Source: Peltaster fructicola (Eukaryota > Ascomycota > Dothideomycetes). From it: a stretch of 64,000 bases of DNA. Of the stretch, positions 44,465 to 54,955 are shown one piece after another (the stretch's first letter is position 1; each line of letters opens with the position of its first letter). The DNA lies in NCBI GenBank assembly GCA_001592805.2, contig CP051143.1, forward strand, positions 2,418,001-2,482,000, read 5' to 3'. The notes below the pieces were generated by a model. It did not search any database. It was not told the DNA's origin and was given only the letters and a program-made list of their open reading frames with translations. Position numbers and translations under genes: made by a program.

Positions 44465-45472
44465 ATGGATGAATCAGTGGATGATCGCATCGAAACGCAA
44501 GATATCGCTACCGAAACGCCAGCGCAAGATGTCTTCATCGCATCATCGATCACGCGGGCGAGCGTGCTCGCTGGAGAGAGCTACACATATCATTCGCCGA
44601 TCCCGAAGACTGTCGCCGATGACATGAGCGTTGAGTGTGTATTAGGAGTCGACGAAGCTGGCAGAGGACCTGTGCTAGGACCGATGGTGTATGCGCTCTA
44701 CTACCTGCCGATATCGATGCACAGGAGCTTACTTGCCGACACACACCACTTCGATGATTCCAAGGTCCTGACACCAACCGTACGATCTCAGCTCATGGAG
44801 AAAGTATGCACACCCGGCACAGATCTCTACGAACATGGCGGCTTTGCCACACGACTCATGTCTGCTCGCGACATTTCATCTGCACAGCTCAAGCCAAACG
44901 GCACCTACAACCTCAATGCTCAAGCTATGGACGCCACGATCAACCTCATCCAGGAAGTGCTGGATTCTGGCGTCAGTATTCGAGAAATCTACATTGATAC
45001 CATTGGCCCACCAGCAACATATCAGAAGAAGCTCGAGCGCATCTTTCCTTCCCAGCGCATTACAGTAGCCAAGAAAGCCGACAGCCTCTACCCTTGTGTC
45101 TCGGCTGCATCAGTCTGTGCAAAAGTCACTCGAGATGCTGCATTGGATGTGCTCTACACAATGTACGCAGAGCCAGACTTCAAGGGTGAGGTCGCCTGGG
45201 GATCTGGCTATCCCTCTGATGCTCGATGCTCGACTTGGCTCAAAGCAAACATGGATCCTGTCTTTGGTTGGGGTAGTGAAGCGCGATTCTCCTGGGGAAC
45301 ATGCAAAGAGCTGCTTGAGACAAAAGGCGCACCGTGTGAAGCGGACTGGCCAGAAGCAGGGGACAACGATGGCTCGTTGAAGCTGACTTCGTTCTTCCTG
45401 GGCGCGGAAGACCAGCCGCAGGATGAGCTGTCGTCTTGGTATGGTTCAAGGATGGTCGAGCATGTCTTTTGA
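44465..45472 (+). CDS. RNH201: Ribonuclease H2 subunit A
   Basis: The catalytic subunit of RNase H2, which removes ribonucleotides from DNA in the nucleus. Single exon, 335 residues. The active-site residues are present: CVLGVDEAGRGPVLGPMVYA (Asp and Glu), HFDDSKVLTP, then ITVAKKADSLYPCVSAASVC with AKVTRDAALD (Asp and the Lys/Tyr tip), and GSGYPSDARCSTWLK near the C-terminus, all as in type 2 RNases H. A variable N-terminus of about 50 residues precedes the fold. The two upstream ACGCGT boxes suggest S-phase expression. No damage seen. Confidence 0.95.
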   Translation: MDESVDDRIETQDIATETPAQDVFIASSITRASVLAGESYTYHSPIPKTVADDMSVECVLGVDEAGRGPVLGPMVYALYYLPISMHRSLLADTHHFDDSKVLTPTVRSQLMEKVCTPGTDLYEHGGFATRLMSARDISSAQLKPNGTYNLNAQAMDATINLIQEVLDSGVSIREIYIDTIGPPATYQKKLERIFPSQRITVAKKADSLYPCVSAASVCAKVTRDAALDVLYTMYAEPDFKGEVAWGSGYPSDARCSTWLKANMDPVFGWGSEARFSWGTCKELLETKGAPCEADWPEAGDNDGSLKLTSFFLGAEDQPQDELSSWYGSRMVEHVF

Positions 45473-45642
45473 AGGCGATGAGCAGGACAAATGACAGAGG
45501 TGCCTTGTTCAGACGTTATACAGGCAGACTGCTTCTTGTTTACGAGACTACGGGACAACGAACTGCAAAGGCAGTACTATGGTTTCGACAATGTGACCTC
45601 TGCTGCAACACACTAGCTGAGCGCTGCCACTCTCGACACAAG

Positions 45643-46077
45643 CTATAGAGAGGCTCCTGCGACAGGACACTTCTGGGCTGACGCATCGTTTGGCACATTG
45701 GGGTGCTCATGGACCTTGTTCTTGTGGTGAGAAAGAGTCGCGTTGGTAACGGGACAGACAGAACCAGCGTCCTTCTCGTTCAAAGCTGGATGTGTTGGCG
45801 GAAGATAAGCAGAGACTGGGCCAACGACTGGGCAAGTTGCATCAGTGATGCTCTCTTTGTTGTTGGCATTCTTCAGCGCAGGACAAGCAGTCGCGTCCAT
45901 TGCGCTCGATTCCACGGTTTGAGGACCGCCTGGGTGATTGTGAATGATGTTATGATGCTCGACCTTAGCATTGGTCACTGGGCAACGAGCCTCCAGGTCT
46001 GAGGTGTCGTAGGAAGGATGATTTGGTGGCAGAACTGTGGTGGTAGTTCCCACAACTGGGCAGACTTGAGCAGACAT
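45643..46077 (-). CDS. Small protein with six Cys-Pro motifs in two repeats
   Basis: A 144-residue single-exon protein. It has exactly six cysteines (6, 32, 65, 82, 108, 137) and each is followed by proline. The two halves repeat: CPVVG, then LPPNHP, CPVTNAKVEHH and NHP at 6-49; and CPVVG, LPPTHP, CPVTNATLSHH and EHP at 82-126, with CPALKN and CPVAG as extra units. No signal peptide or membrane segment is seen. Cys-Pro is the core of heme-regulatory motifs, where the Cys thiolate binds ferric heme and nearby His can be the second ligand; His-rich stretches follow the second CP in both halves. A heme or metal sensor is an inference. I have seen similar hypothetical fungal proteins but know no function. 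Confidence 0.65.
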   Translation of the reverse strand: MSAQVCPVVGTTTTVLPPNHPSYDTSDLEARCPVTNAKVEHHNIIHNHPGGPQTVESSAMDATACPALKNANNKESITDATCPVVGPVSAYLPPTHPALNEKDAGSVCPVTNATLSHHKNKVHEHPNVPNDASAQKCPVAGASL

Positions 46078-47930
46078 GATTGTGTTTGAGTGAAAGCTGG
46101 GAGGATGTTGAAGGGAGGGAGAATGGACGGGTCACAACAATGTGGTATCTAGTAGTATACCTACAACAACGAGTCCCCCACTACAACCTTCCTGGCGCAA
46201 GCAGTGACCAATGAGCGCGTTGGCGAAGTAATCAATCTGACGTATCACATCAACCTCGATGAGGCCTCTAAACACAACAACAATGCTACGTGTTCCTGGG
46301 CCGATTGCGAAGCCTCATCAGCTGATGACGGTCATGGTGTTCCTATGCATCAGTCGCACCAGCGATTCCGTACGATGCAGAGCTGAGCGCCTCGCGAAGA
46401 CAGGTCGTCCTGGTTGCTGATCGCGATAGCGTCAAATCTGTTCGTTCTAGTCACACTATTCTTTTTCTCCTTCACGGCGGCTAGTCATATCGGACTCAGC
46501 GCCTGATGCCTGCGGAAGGTGAGCCACATGAGCACCATCATGTCTGTACTCTACATCCAGGCGAGAAGTGTCCGAGCAGCTAAGAGCTCCAGGCACCTGA
46601 AACGAGGTCTCGTCCTGGACACTGCATGCGGATGGACAGAGGTCGTTCCCTGCCAAACACAAGCTCATCAAGGCCGATACAGCTCTGCTGCGATTGAACC
46701 GCATCATGGTCCGTTCCAGCACGTTGTATCGATCGAGTCCTATGCTCGGAATTGCTCTTACTCGCTGGTCAGCAACAAGCTCTAAGCCCGCACGCCTGAC
46801 CACATCGACACCAGCTGGGATAGTGTACAGCATGTGCATCTGCAACTGCAGAGGCTACTGAGCCAGTCTGTCAGCCATCCTGCCACGTCAGGGACTGCAA
46901 TCCTTGCATCCATGGTATGTAAGCTATTCGGAGCGGTACGTACTTCGCCAGGTCGCCAGCCTATGCATGCGGCTGTGCTTGTCCTCGACGACGCGATCGT
47001 CCAAGACCGGGATGTGTCTCCATTCTGCAGGTGGTGAGTCGATGGACTTGTATGAGTGAAACCTCGATCTGGGTCCGGAATATCAGGGTGATGAGTAGTA
47101 CTGGACGGCTGTCTCTGATCCAACACGGAGCGTGGCCAAGCCTTTGTGCCGTTATGACTACCTACCTTCTGTGATGAAGCTCCTACTTACAACTCCCTCG
47201 GACCACGAACCAGCGCTCTCAGGTTACGATCAGGGAAGCATTACATGGTATGTTCGAGCATGAGTGATGCTCGCCCACTGTCCAGGGCCAAGACGAGTCA
47301 ACTCATCACTAGAACAAGTAGCATTCCTTCTTCCGCTTCGCGACCGCACGAGTTGTAGCGGAGAAGGCGAAGTGTAGGCAGTAAGGGCCTGCTGGTTGTG
47401 CTCAGACAAGACGATTGCAGGCGAAGAAGGGCTTCTATGCATAGCGAGCAAGTATTGATATTGCTGAACCAGCAGCTTGAAAGCATAGCAAGATACGAGA
47501 GATCGAAGCAGTGTAGAAGCGATGCCTCCACTTGGCAGTGTACCTGCAGTGATCTTGCTCTTGCTGTGATAGTCCATATACTTCCGTCTCCTGCATGCCG
47601 ATCGTTTCGACGAATCTCATGGCTATCCACCCTTCTGTCCTCTCGCTTTCGACTGTGCTTACACACTGGACTCATTCCTTCTGCATTGTTCATAGTCACG
47701 CACCGTCGTAACTGTACGCAAGCAGCTCGAGCAACAACAGCATCGCCTTTGTGTCAGTGTTCTGCAACACGACAAAGAAGACTCCCGTGAAGTCTGATTG
47801 GCTGGTTGCGACACCAGGCTCAGTTTGGTAGTAGGCTTCATTCATAACTCTTTGTCCTTGCAAGCAATCGCATTCACTACAGACATTGCATGCTCATTTT
47901 TTCGATCCGGCGCTGGCTGTGGATTTAGAT
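46078..47930. other. 1.85-kb gene-free stretch upstream of HDA1
   Basis: Between the divergent starts of the Cys-Pro protein gene and HDA1. Several frames of 60-140 codons exist on both strands but lack conserved motifs and codon regularity. I see no RNA gene or repeat. Confidence 0.4.
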
Positions 47931-50307
47931 ATGAGCATGATGGACGCGATGGGAGTCGGTGTTACGCCTACGACTGATAGCATCCCTTTATCTGTCTTAC
48001 CAGACTACTCACAGATTGCTTCACTCCCAGTGATCAGCAACACTGGCAACAAACGGAGACTGTCTGAAGACCATCTCTCATACCCTAGACCTACGAAGTT
48101 CGTCAGAATGTCCGAACAAGCAGGACCAGAGCATTCCACCGGCATCGTTTACGATCCCAGAATGCGTCTGCACTACCAGAACAAGTATATGAAAGACTTC
48201 ACACTCGAGAGTCCTCCAGACACAGACCTTGGTGTGCATCCCGAAGATCCCAGACGCATAGCTAAGATCATGCGCGCCTTGGAAGCCGAAGATCTAGTGC
48301 ATCGGGACGGCTCATCAAAACCTGCAACACAATATCCACGACGCATCAATGCACGCGATGCTTCAGACGAAGAGCTAGCTAGGGTACACTCACAAGACCA
48401 CCTCGCAGAGGTCGCAAACCTGAAGACATTGACCAACACCGAGCTAGAACAATACGAGAATGGCGATCTCCATTGCTCACTCTATGCTTGTAACACTACC
48501 GAACAAGCTGCAAAGCTTGCTGCTGGAGGAACGATCGATCTGTGCAAGGCGATCATGAGGGGAGAGCTCAAGAACGGCTTTGCTGTTGTGCGACCTCCTG
48601 GACATCATGCTGAGCCTCAAGGGCCTCGAGGCTTTTGCTGGTACAACAACGTTAGCATTGCAGCGAAGGCATTGCTTGCTGATCCCGAGCTGGAGTGCAC
48701 GAAGATCCTAGTGATCGACTGGGACATCCACCACGGTAACGGCATTCAGGCTGCGCACTACGATAGCGACGACGTCCTATACATCTCGCTACACAGGAAT
48801 GATTTCAACTTCTATCCCAAAGGCACGAGCTGGCCCAAAAACGAGACGAGGATTGACGTCGAGCGCGATAACGAGAGTTACGGTAACAGATCGAAGCTGG
48901 GCGTAGATAAAGGCCTTGGCTACAACATCAACATACCTTGGAGCCAAGGAGGCATGGGAGACGGTGACTACATCTACGCTTTCGACCAAGTTGTATTGCC
49001 CATCGCTAGAGAATACCAGCCAGATATCATCATCGTGGCTTCGGGTTTCGATGCTGCAGCTGGCGATACTCTAGGAAGATGTCACGTCAGCGACGGATGC
49101 TACGCATACCTCACGCATGCACTTATGGGCGTGTGTAGCAAAGTCGCAGTAGTGCTCGAAGGAGGCTACAACATGCTGTCGATATCATTGTCGGCTGTAG
49201 GAGTAGTCAAAGCACTACTAGGCAGAGAGCTTCCTCGGATGGCAAACAGCCTTCCCTCTGTCTATGGCGTGTACGACGTCGACAACGTGGTTAGCATTCT
49301 CCAGAGCAGGACGCACTGGCAGACAGTCAAAGTGCGTGTTCAGAATCAAACCTCACCGATGATCCCAGTCGGTGTACGAGAGGTTATCCGGCAGTGGGAG
49401 ATCGCACAACTGTGGGATAGGTACAATTTGTTCCCACTGTTCGTCGAGGCAGAGAACATCAACAAGCTCTACCACAATTGTGTACTGGCAAATCCTGGCT
49501 TCGGCAATCGAGCAAATCCATTGCTGCTCATCATACATGAGACTAATGAGCCGTGGGTGGGTGCCCGTCAGATCACAGGAGAAGGTCACCCAGTCCGTGA
49601 GCGAGATGACTTCTGGTTAGACGGTAAGATATCAGAGGCTTTGGCAGATGCGAATCGAAGGTATATTGAGTCGTCCGGATCATACATTGGAGACGCTCTG
49701 AAGCTGGGCTTCGATGTGATTGACATTCATCTGCCAATCGTGAACATGGCACATGTAAGCTGAAGTATGGACATGTCCAACTTATACTGATCGGTCACAG
49801 GACCCACCGACCGGCGAGACCCCAATAGCAGCAGCGACGAAGCTTCTCACTTATGTGATGGAGCATTATGTGAAGCCAAGCGATGTCTCGGACATCTATC
49901 TCATGGCTACAGGAATCGGCCACGACGCAGTAACAGACTGGATCATGGCCAATGAGATCTACGCCATGGAGAACATCACTAGGACCATCTCCTTCCTTAC
50001 CGAGGGCGACCCTAAGCGTGTCAGATCTTCCACAACCGATGGCCTGTCACGATGGTACTACAAGACATCCCAGGTCTTTGTGAAGAGTGAAGCGCTCGCT
50101 CAGGCCTACATGGGGACGACTGATGGTGGCAAGCCCAAGCAGAGAATCGGTTTCGGTTCCATCATAGGCTCTCTCAACATGGAGGACGCAAGTATGTGGG
50201 ATCTGCTCAGACATCATCGACCTGATGTTATGAGAGTCCTTGACGACTGCCCAAGATTGCCGCCAAAGACTCCGGTTCTGCATGATGAGGACGACATGGA
50301 AATTTGA
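47931..50307 (+). CDS. HDA1: Class II histone deacetylase (Hda1/Clr3)
   Basis: Removes acetyl groups from histones in the nucleus. Two exons, 47931-49754 and 49801-50307, with a 46-nt intron: NMAH/DPPTGETPIAAATK. The product has 776 residues. The deacetylase domain spans about 75-430: GLVYDPR-like GIVYDPRMRLH, AVVRPPGHHAEPQGPRGFCW (catalytic His pair), LVIDWDIHHGNGIQ (zinc Asp and His), ASGFDAAAGDTLGRCHVS (second zinc Asp) and VVLEGGYNMLS. The C-terminal part (VREVIRQWEIAQLWDRYNLF through DIYLMATGIGHDAVTDWIMA) is the Arb2-like domain usual for fungal Hda1. The start at 47931 is the first in-frame ATG; a non-ATG open stretch of 15 codons precedes it. Confidence 0.94.
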
Positions 50308-52760
50308 CGACACACTACTGGCGCAAGATGGATGCCATGGATCCTAAGCAGCTCCAAGCTGCGGCCATAGGAAATCGGACGCCACATCTCATACTCGTCT
50401 CGACACTTGTAGCTCAGACTCAGTCGGGACAAGCAGTCTGACAAGTAGCATGAACTTGGCACCAACTTCTTCCAACATCGGTCATTACTTGCTAGCTGCT
50501 GGCCTAACCATGAACAGTCGGCTCTGTTAGCACTCGTGGACTTCTTTTGCGAGATATGCCCAGGACGGACCGTCCGGTTCTCGATCATGTTGAGCTAGTT
50601 CTGAGCAGCTCATCTTCAGGGAGCTTGGTGTTATGCAGCGCAGCACTTGGTACTGCTGTAATCGATAGCTTCAATACTGTAATCAACCAGATCTGACCGT
50701 TGCGGTCACGATGTCATCTTCATGGCATTGAAGCCAGTTGAGAAGGTCGGAAAAGCTCTGCGATATCGTGAATCAGCCAGGCCTGTCCGGCACGCAGTCG
50801 CTCGTCTGACCACTATCAGGTCAAGGTCCCTGTGCATCTCTGGACGATCATCTTTGCAAAAGTCTCGTCCTGGTCAGCAAATCCACTCATAGTAGCGTCA
50901 GTGGCTGTATGCATCTTGTTTGACAGAGGCTCATTCCATCTGCTGAGTTAATTCCGACCTCCCGTCGTCTGCTGTCACTGTTTCCAGTGTTGATTGTTGT
51001 TTGCTGACCAGTAGCTAGGACTCGAACAGACGTACTTACCAGCGGGCTTGCCAACCTCAGCACGAGCGATCAGACAATCGTCGAACTCGCCGCAGTCTGT
51101 GTAGTATGCATACAAACGCACCAACTTGGGAACATCCTTACTGGAGGGCACCTTTCGTGACGGATGGTGTTGAGGAGGGTAGCTCAGCGCTGCTGCCGAG
51201 GACCCGTGTTATGTCAGTCTCACCAGCTTGATGTGCACTCGTGGCCCACAAGCTGGTAGCAGACACCGATATTCCATAGCCTGGCGCCAGGAGATCCTCG
51301 TATGCAGGTAGGACACATCATGTGCATCGACACCAGGCGGACCAAGGAGAGATTGCAGCACAGTGCCATAGGCGCCATGATGTACGGGCCTGTGCTAATG
51401 TGCATACTGCAAGCATTGGATAAAGGGTGAAGCTTCGATATGCATCAAGGATTGTGCTGCCTAAGGCAAGCACAGCACGAGTCATGCATCATTCATATAA
51501 CTGCGTAGAGCTCCAGTCTGAGCCAACATCCTCTGCCTTCTTCGTCTAACAACTGGAATCGCGTGCTGTCAACTTAGCTTTCAGGCTATTCACCAAGCTT
51601 TGACACGGTGTAGCTACCGCTTCAATACGTGAGCGCAAATGCCATCGCCTTGACTGCTCCTCGGTAGGACAAGCCCTAGCACAGTTCTTGGCATCTCGTC
51701 TTACCTTCGATGAAATCGTGCGGCATGGCGCAGCACCCTGCGAGCTCATTCTGCTGACCCACGTCGAGTAGGTCTTCGCGGTTAGAATCGAAGGTAAGCT
51801 CGCATCAACGGACCTGCGTTTGGTCGTCGAGTAGGAATATCCAGGTAGGGCAAGTAGGTCTCCAAGCCCAAGTGGTTCGGTGCAGCATCGATCCTCATCG
51901 ACGACCGTAACATGTATGGAACGACAGACTGGCATATTTTGAAGTACAGTGCAGGCTATGTGGTTCATTACAGCGTGAAGGAAGCCTTGGCTATCCTATA
52001 ACGACCAAGGACAGAGTCGCCATCAAGTCCCAGCTGACACGCATTACTACCTTCTAATCGCGAGTACACAGCAGCGCCGGCTGAAGTAGAGGCAGGAGCA
52101 GGGACATTTACTCAAGACGCTGCGAAAGAAGCCTCTAAAACATAGTCAAAATGTGCTCGATGAAGTCACTGCCAGCCCAGTGCCAGATACTAGGAAGCTT
52201 GGCAAGTTGCTCTTAGAACATGTAGCGTGCTCCGTGACACGTCTGAGTTACGCCGATCCTAAGTACATCCCTTCAAGTGGGCTCGCGTGAACTTTGTTGT
52301 AGGGCGAATGCAGACGATCGCAGCTCACTGACATCTGACGCCATCGTCCAATGGCTCGACCGCCATCTCACATCTGAAAGCAAAGTCATCGCAGGGCACC
52401 ATCAGACGCCATCGCTACAGCGCTTCTTTGTCGGGCTTTAGCTTCTTACTGTGCCATTGTGCACGCGCAACTCAACAGCATCGACACATGCGACCAGGAC
52501 ATCAGCACGCCGAAGCTGAACAAGCTCCTTGAACGGTGCCGATCGCAAAGTGACAATTGGGCAGCCAGTGAGTCGCGCGCAAAACTCACCTATACATAAG
52601 CATGCTGACATTGAAGTCACCTGAGATTCGTCCCATTGTCACATTCTCGACATCACATACACCGCGCTCGCCTTTCCATGAAAGAATCCTCTTCGCGCCT
52701 GTACTTTTACGATGCACACCTTCCACAACCACCGGTAGCGATTACTGAAGATCGCACAAC
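50308..52760. other. 2.45-kb gene-poor stretch
   Basis: The largest gap in the window. No full gene is supported. A possible lone exon on the minus strand at 51040-51192 is described as a finding; the frames at 51546-51968 look random. Confidence 0.4.
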
Positions 52761-54845
52761 ATGGCCGCAGCACAATCCGCGAGCAAGCCCAACGAAGCCA
52801 AAAACAGCGGAATCAACGACTTGCAGAACAAACACCTGACAGATCAGGATCGCGCCGACCTCCAGACCATCAACACAGCACTGGACGCTCTTTTCGAGAA
52901 GCGCATCTTCAACTCGCGCGAGCCATACATCCTTACCATTCCACAAGACGCACAAGCGATATACAAACATAGGAGCCCGTTCCAAGCTGCGCAGTTTGCG
53001 TATCACACACCTTTCGCAAGAGATGAATGGGAGAACCTACAGTATCAGACATATCACTACCATGATCCGGGACATTCACTGTACAAGCAGCAAGTCCACG
53101 ATTACTCCGACAAGGTTGAGCCCACAGTCCAAGCACCGAGTGCTGGTCCCAAGAAGAGAATGTCCCTCAACGCGTACAAGAAAGCAAAGATAGGCAACTC
53201 GTCCCCGATCTACACTCCACCGGACGGTGGGCATAAGATCACCAAACACATGGACCCAATTGAGGCCGCTCAGAGATTGGCTCCTGGTCAGTTGGAGCGT
53301 ATACGTGAAGCCGATAAGTTGACCGCCCTGGACCGTGAGACCAAACGAAAGAGAACTGAGGAGGTCGAGGTAGCGAAGGCCGACAAGCACAAGATAGAGT
53401 CAGAGGCTCCAGATGGAGAACCGCCAGCGAAGAAGGGTCGTCGGGACGACAGCAGTAAGGTCAATGGCGATCATAAGTCTGAGTCACATCACCTACCACC
53501 AAAGTTGTCACCGCTCCGAGAGAATATGTCGCCTCTACTACCTCCCAGATTGTCGCCAACTATACCCTACAATATCGATGCCGCACTCCGAGATCGAAGA
53601 GAGGCCGCAGAGAAGAAAAGCAACAAGCTCGCTTCGTCGCAGAGCAGCAAGCACATCTCGCCGGCACCGAAGAATGGGTTTCGCGCCGGCTCGCGCTCGC
53701 CAGGAGAAGTACGAGCGAAAGGCAATGAACCATCTCTGTTGGTGAAGCTCAAGGTTGAGCCTGGCAAAAGCAAGCAAAATAAACTCGACAAGCTTGACAA
53801 ACACGACAAGCTCGACAAGCACGATACTCAGCCAAAGAGTAAGCAGGACACACAGTCGAAGAGCAAACATGATTCCCAGACAAAAGTTGACAGCCATTCA
53901 CCCAAGTCTGGCACTTTTAAAGCACCTATGGAAAGCAAGAAGCGCGCTCGTGAAGAAGAGCCTGTCGGAAGCGCAAAGAAGCTGAAATCCTCCGAAGGCC
54001 GTCCTATCACTCCAGTTCAGCCTGAGATATTATCCCCCGAGAGCATCAAGGCGACTCCAAGCCTACTCAAAGAAGCCCACAACACAGCTATGCAGCGTGT
54101 ACAATCCAGCGATGGCATGCCCAAGACGCCTAACGACGTCAACACACCGCAAGTCAACGGTCATGAGTCCAAGACTCCCAGCAAGAGTACAGCGCCTAAG
54201 ACGCCTGCGCAACGAACTTGGGAGGCTGAACGAAACAAGTACGACGCTCTTGGTCGAAGCCTTAAGCATGCTTCCCGAGATCATAGCACGGCAAAGCCTC
54301 CAGCAGATGAGCTGGCAGCTGTCAAGGCGGTGGAGTCGATGATCTGCTATATGATTGCCTTCACATGCTCAGACGAGGCTTTAGCCAGTGCTGAACCTAA
54401 GCTGCCTCCTTCTCTATCGGTATGGAAGGGCCTGACTAGCTGGTACCATGGCATTCGACATTGCTGCTCACAATTGCCACAACTACAAGGCATAGCTTCG
54501 GTTCTCGGCTTGGCATTGTCTTCTCGTGTGCTGAAGCTGCTTGCAACAACCAAGTCGCAAGACCAAGCTGTCTACAACGAGTATATCAACCTCATGGACT
54601 CCACATCAACAGAGATGAATCGCAGATTGCATACAGGAATCATCCAAGAGTCCTTTCCCGCATCAAGGGAGAAGAGCCAGAATGCCCCTCCAACATCCAA
54701 GCTTGATGCACAGAAGCTTCTGACGACACAATATCAGCTGCCTGTCGGCATGCATACATCACCACTTCAAGCTGCTCTCGCCGCTCGTGCCATGCTCACA
54801 GAGTGGCTGGCCAAATCGAAGCACGACTACAAGCTGCAAGTGTAA
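52761..54845 (+). CDS. Charged nuclear-type protein, candidate AFF/Ebp1-like elongation factor subunit
   Basis: A 694-residue single-exon protein. Residues 25-130 are conserved-looking (HLTDQDRADLQTINTALDAL, FEKRIFNSREPYILTIP, YHYHDPGHSLYKQQVHDYS). Residues 140-500 are disordered, rich in Lys, Ser, Pro and Asp, with a KLDKLDKHDKLDKHD run (nt about 53785-53823) and nuclear-localisation clusters (PAKKGRR, SKKRAREEE). Residues 510-690 are helical: TWEAERNKYDALGRSLKHAS, VKAVESMICYMIAFTCSDEA, LQGIASVLGLALSSRVLKLL and a final AALAARAMLTEWLAKSK. That plan (disordered basic middle, C-terminal helical domain) recalls AFF4 and its fission yeast relative Ebp1 in the super elongation complex, which is only an inference. 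It is otherwise an unknown fungal protein. Confidence 0.65.
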   Translation: MAAAQSASKPNEAKNSGINDLQNKHLTDQDRADLQTINTALDALFEKRIFNSREPYILTIPQDAQAIYKHRSPFQAAQFAYHTPFARDEWENLQYQTYHYHDPGHSLYKQQVHDYSDKVEPTVQAPSAGPKKRMSLNAYKKAKIGNSSPIYTPPDGGHKITKHMDPIEAAQRLAPGQLERIREADKLTALDRETKRKRTEEVEVAKADKHKIESEAPDGEPPAKKGRRDDSSKVNGDHKSESHHLPPKLSPLRENMSPLLPPRLSPTIPYNIDAALRDRREAAEKKSNKLASSQSSKHISPAPKNGFRAGSRSPGEVRAKGNEPSLLVKLKVEPGKSKQNKLDKLDKHDKLDKHDTQPKSKQDTQSKSKHDSQTKVDSHSPKSGTFKAPMESKKRAREEEPVGSAKKLKSSEGRPITPVQPEILSPESIKATPSLLKEAHNTAMQRVQSSDGMPKTPNDVNTPQVNGHESKTPSKSTAPKTPAQRTWEAERNKYDALGRSLKHASRDHSTAKPPADELAAVKAVESMICYMIAFTCSDEALASAEPKLPPSLSVWKGLTSWYHGIRHCCSQLPQLQGIASVLGLALSSRVLKLLATTKSQDQAVYNEYINLMDSTSTEMNRRLHTGIIQESFPASREKSQNAPPTSKLDAQKLLTTQYQLPVGMHTSPLQAALAARAMLTEWLAKSKHDYKLQV

Positions 54846-54955
54846 ACAGCTATAATGAATTAATGAGCCAAATGATACCCACTCTCTGTCGAATGAGATA
54901 AACGACATTCATAATCGTCCATAGACTAGATATAATAACCATCTGAGCTTTCGTC

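Noticed and set aside
47298-47790. Overlapping 130-codon frames on both strands upstream of HDA1
   Set aside because: Neither has conserved sequence; opposite-strand overlap without motifs is typical of chance frames.
51016-51040. tRNA-like T-loop (GTTCGAGTCC on the minus strand)
   Set aside because: The bases either side do not form a five-pair stem and no acceptor or anticodon arm is found.
51546-51968. 140-codon open frame on the minus strand
   Set aside because: Random-like composition, no motif, no splice support.
53785-53823. Tandem repeat or mobile-element trace in the KLDKLDKHD coding run
   Set aside because: It is a short in-frame low-complexity expansion inside a disordered region with no terminal repeats or target duplication.
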